Of a stretch of 64,000 bases of DNA, positions 63,038 to 64,000 are shown piece by piece. The DNA is taken from positions 4,499,001 through 4,563,000 of the forward strand of contig NZ_CP118574.1 of assembly GCF_028898845.1 (NCBI RefSeq), written 5' to 3'. The number at the start of each line of letters is the position of its first letter. The stretch's first letter is position 1. Position numbers and translations under genes: made by a program. Below the pieces are notes generated by a model. The model worked only from the letters and a program-made list of their open reading frames with translations, was not told the origin of the DNA and searched no databases. Source of the stretch: Streptomyces sp. WZ-12. GTDB lineage: Bacteria > Actinomycetota > Actinomycetes > Streptomycetales > Streptomycetaceae.

Positions 63038-64000
<963 letters not shown>

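Overview
The window is high-GC DNA with the codon bias, leaderless-type starts and gene content of a Streptomyces chromosome core region. From memory, the gene order (DtpA peroxidase, pheA, serS ... cydABCD, hisC ... thiC) matches the S. coelicolor interval running from about SCO397x down to SCO3928. That would place the right end of the window on the side facing oriC. Two kinds of chromosome-maintenance site support an origin-proximal location: a cluster of DnaA boxes between pheA and serS, and five perfect parS sites plus one near-match further right.

Layout, left to right. 1-7.3 kb: the 3' end of an aminopeptidase P gene, a TetR regulator, a coupled SDR/FAD-dehydrogenase pair, an SPFH-GYF protein with a Pro/Gln-rich zinc-ribbon membrane protein, and an anti-sigma-type ATPase. 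7.5-14 kb: a copper-handling gene set (membrane protein, YcnI-like protein, Sco, PCuAC chaperone, CopC-CopD fusion, Tat-exported DyP peroxidase). 14-17.8 kb: pheA, the DnaA-box cluster, serS and a HAD phosphatase. 17.8-25.6 kb: a rhomboid-like protein, regulators (double Lrp, LysR, MerR), a 14-TM exporter, a repeat-bearing SAV_915-type protein and a lysA-type decarboxylase. 25.7-28.8 kb: a VOC-family gene split by a complete group II intron; joining the exons at the predicted ends restores the reading frame. 29-33 kb: a GntR regulator, a CynX-type MFS protein and a small MltG-like protein. 33-36.6 kb: a four-gene operon of two ABC exporters. 36.9-42 kb: an M24 protein, an EphD-like alpha/beta-hydrolase-SDR fusion, a PF10118 hydrolase and a MerR regulator. 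42.3-45 kb: a carotenoid oxygenase and a membrane protein divergent from a PadR regulator. 45-49 kb: pspAB, htpX, an LLM oxidoreductase, a HAD phosphatase and the parS array. 49-57.3 kb: a GAF-GAF histidine kinase with the DosS-type haem His and Tyr, then cydDC, cydB and cydA behind a perfect Rex operator. 57.4-64 kb: a cyclophilin-fold protein, hisC, a LacI regulator, a metallophosphatase, a two-TM protein and the 3' part of thiC.

Working together: the copper cluster supplies copper to extracytoplasmic enzymes. The cyd block is a respiratory module under NADH/NAD+ control by Rex, with a probable haem sensor kinase beside it. The parS sites and DnaA boxes are chromosome-scale signals laid over ordinary genes; one parS contains the start codon of cydDC. 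No tRNA, rRNA, CRISPR array, prophage or DNA transposon was recognised. The group II intron is the only mobile element.
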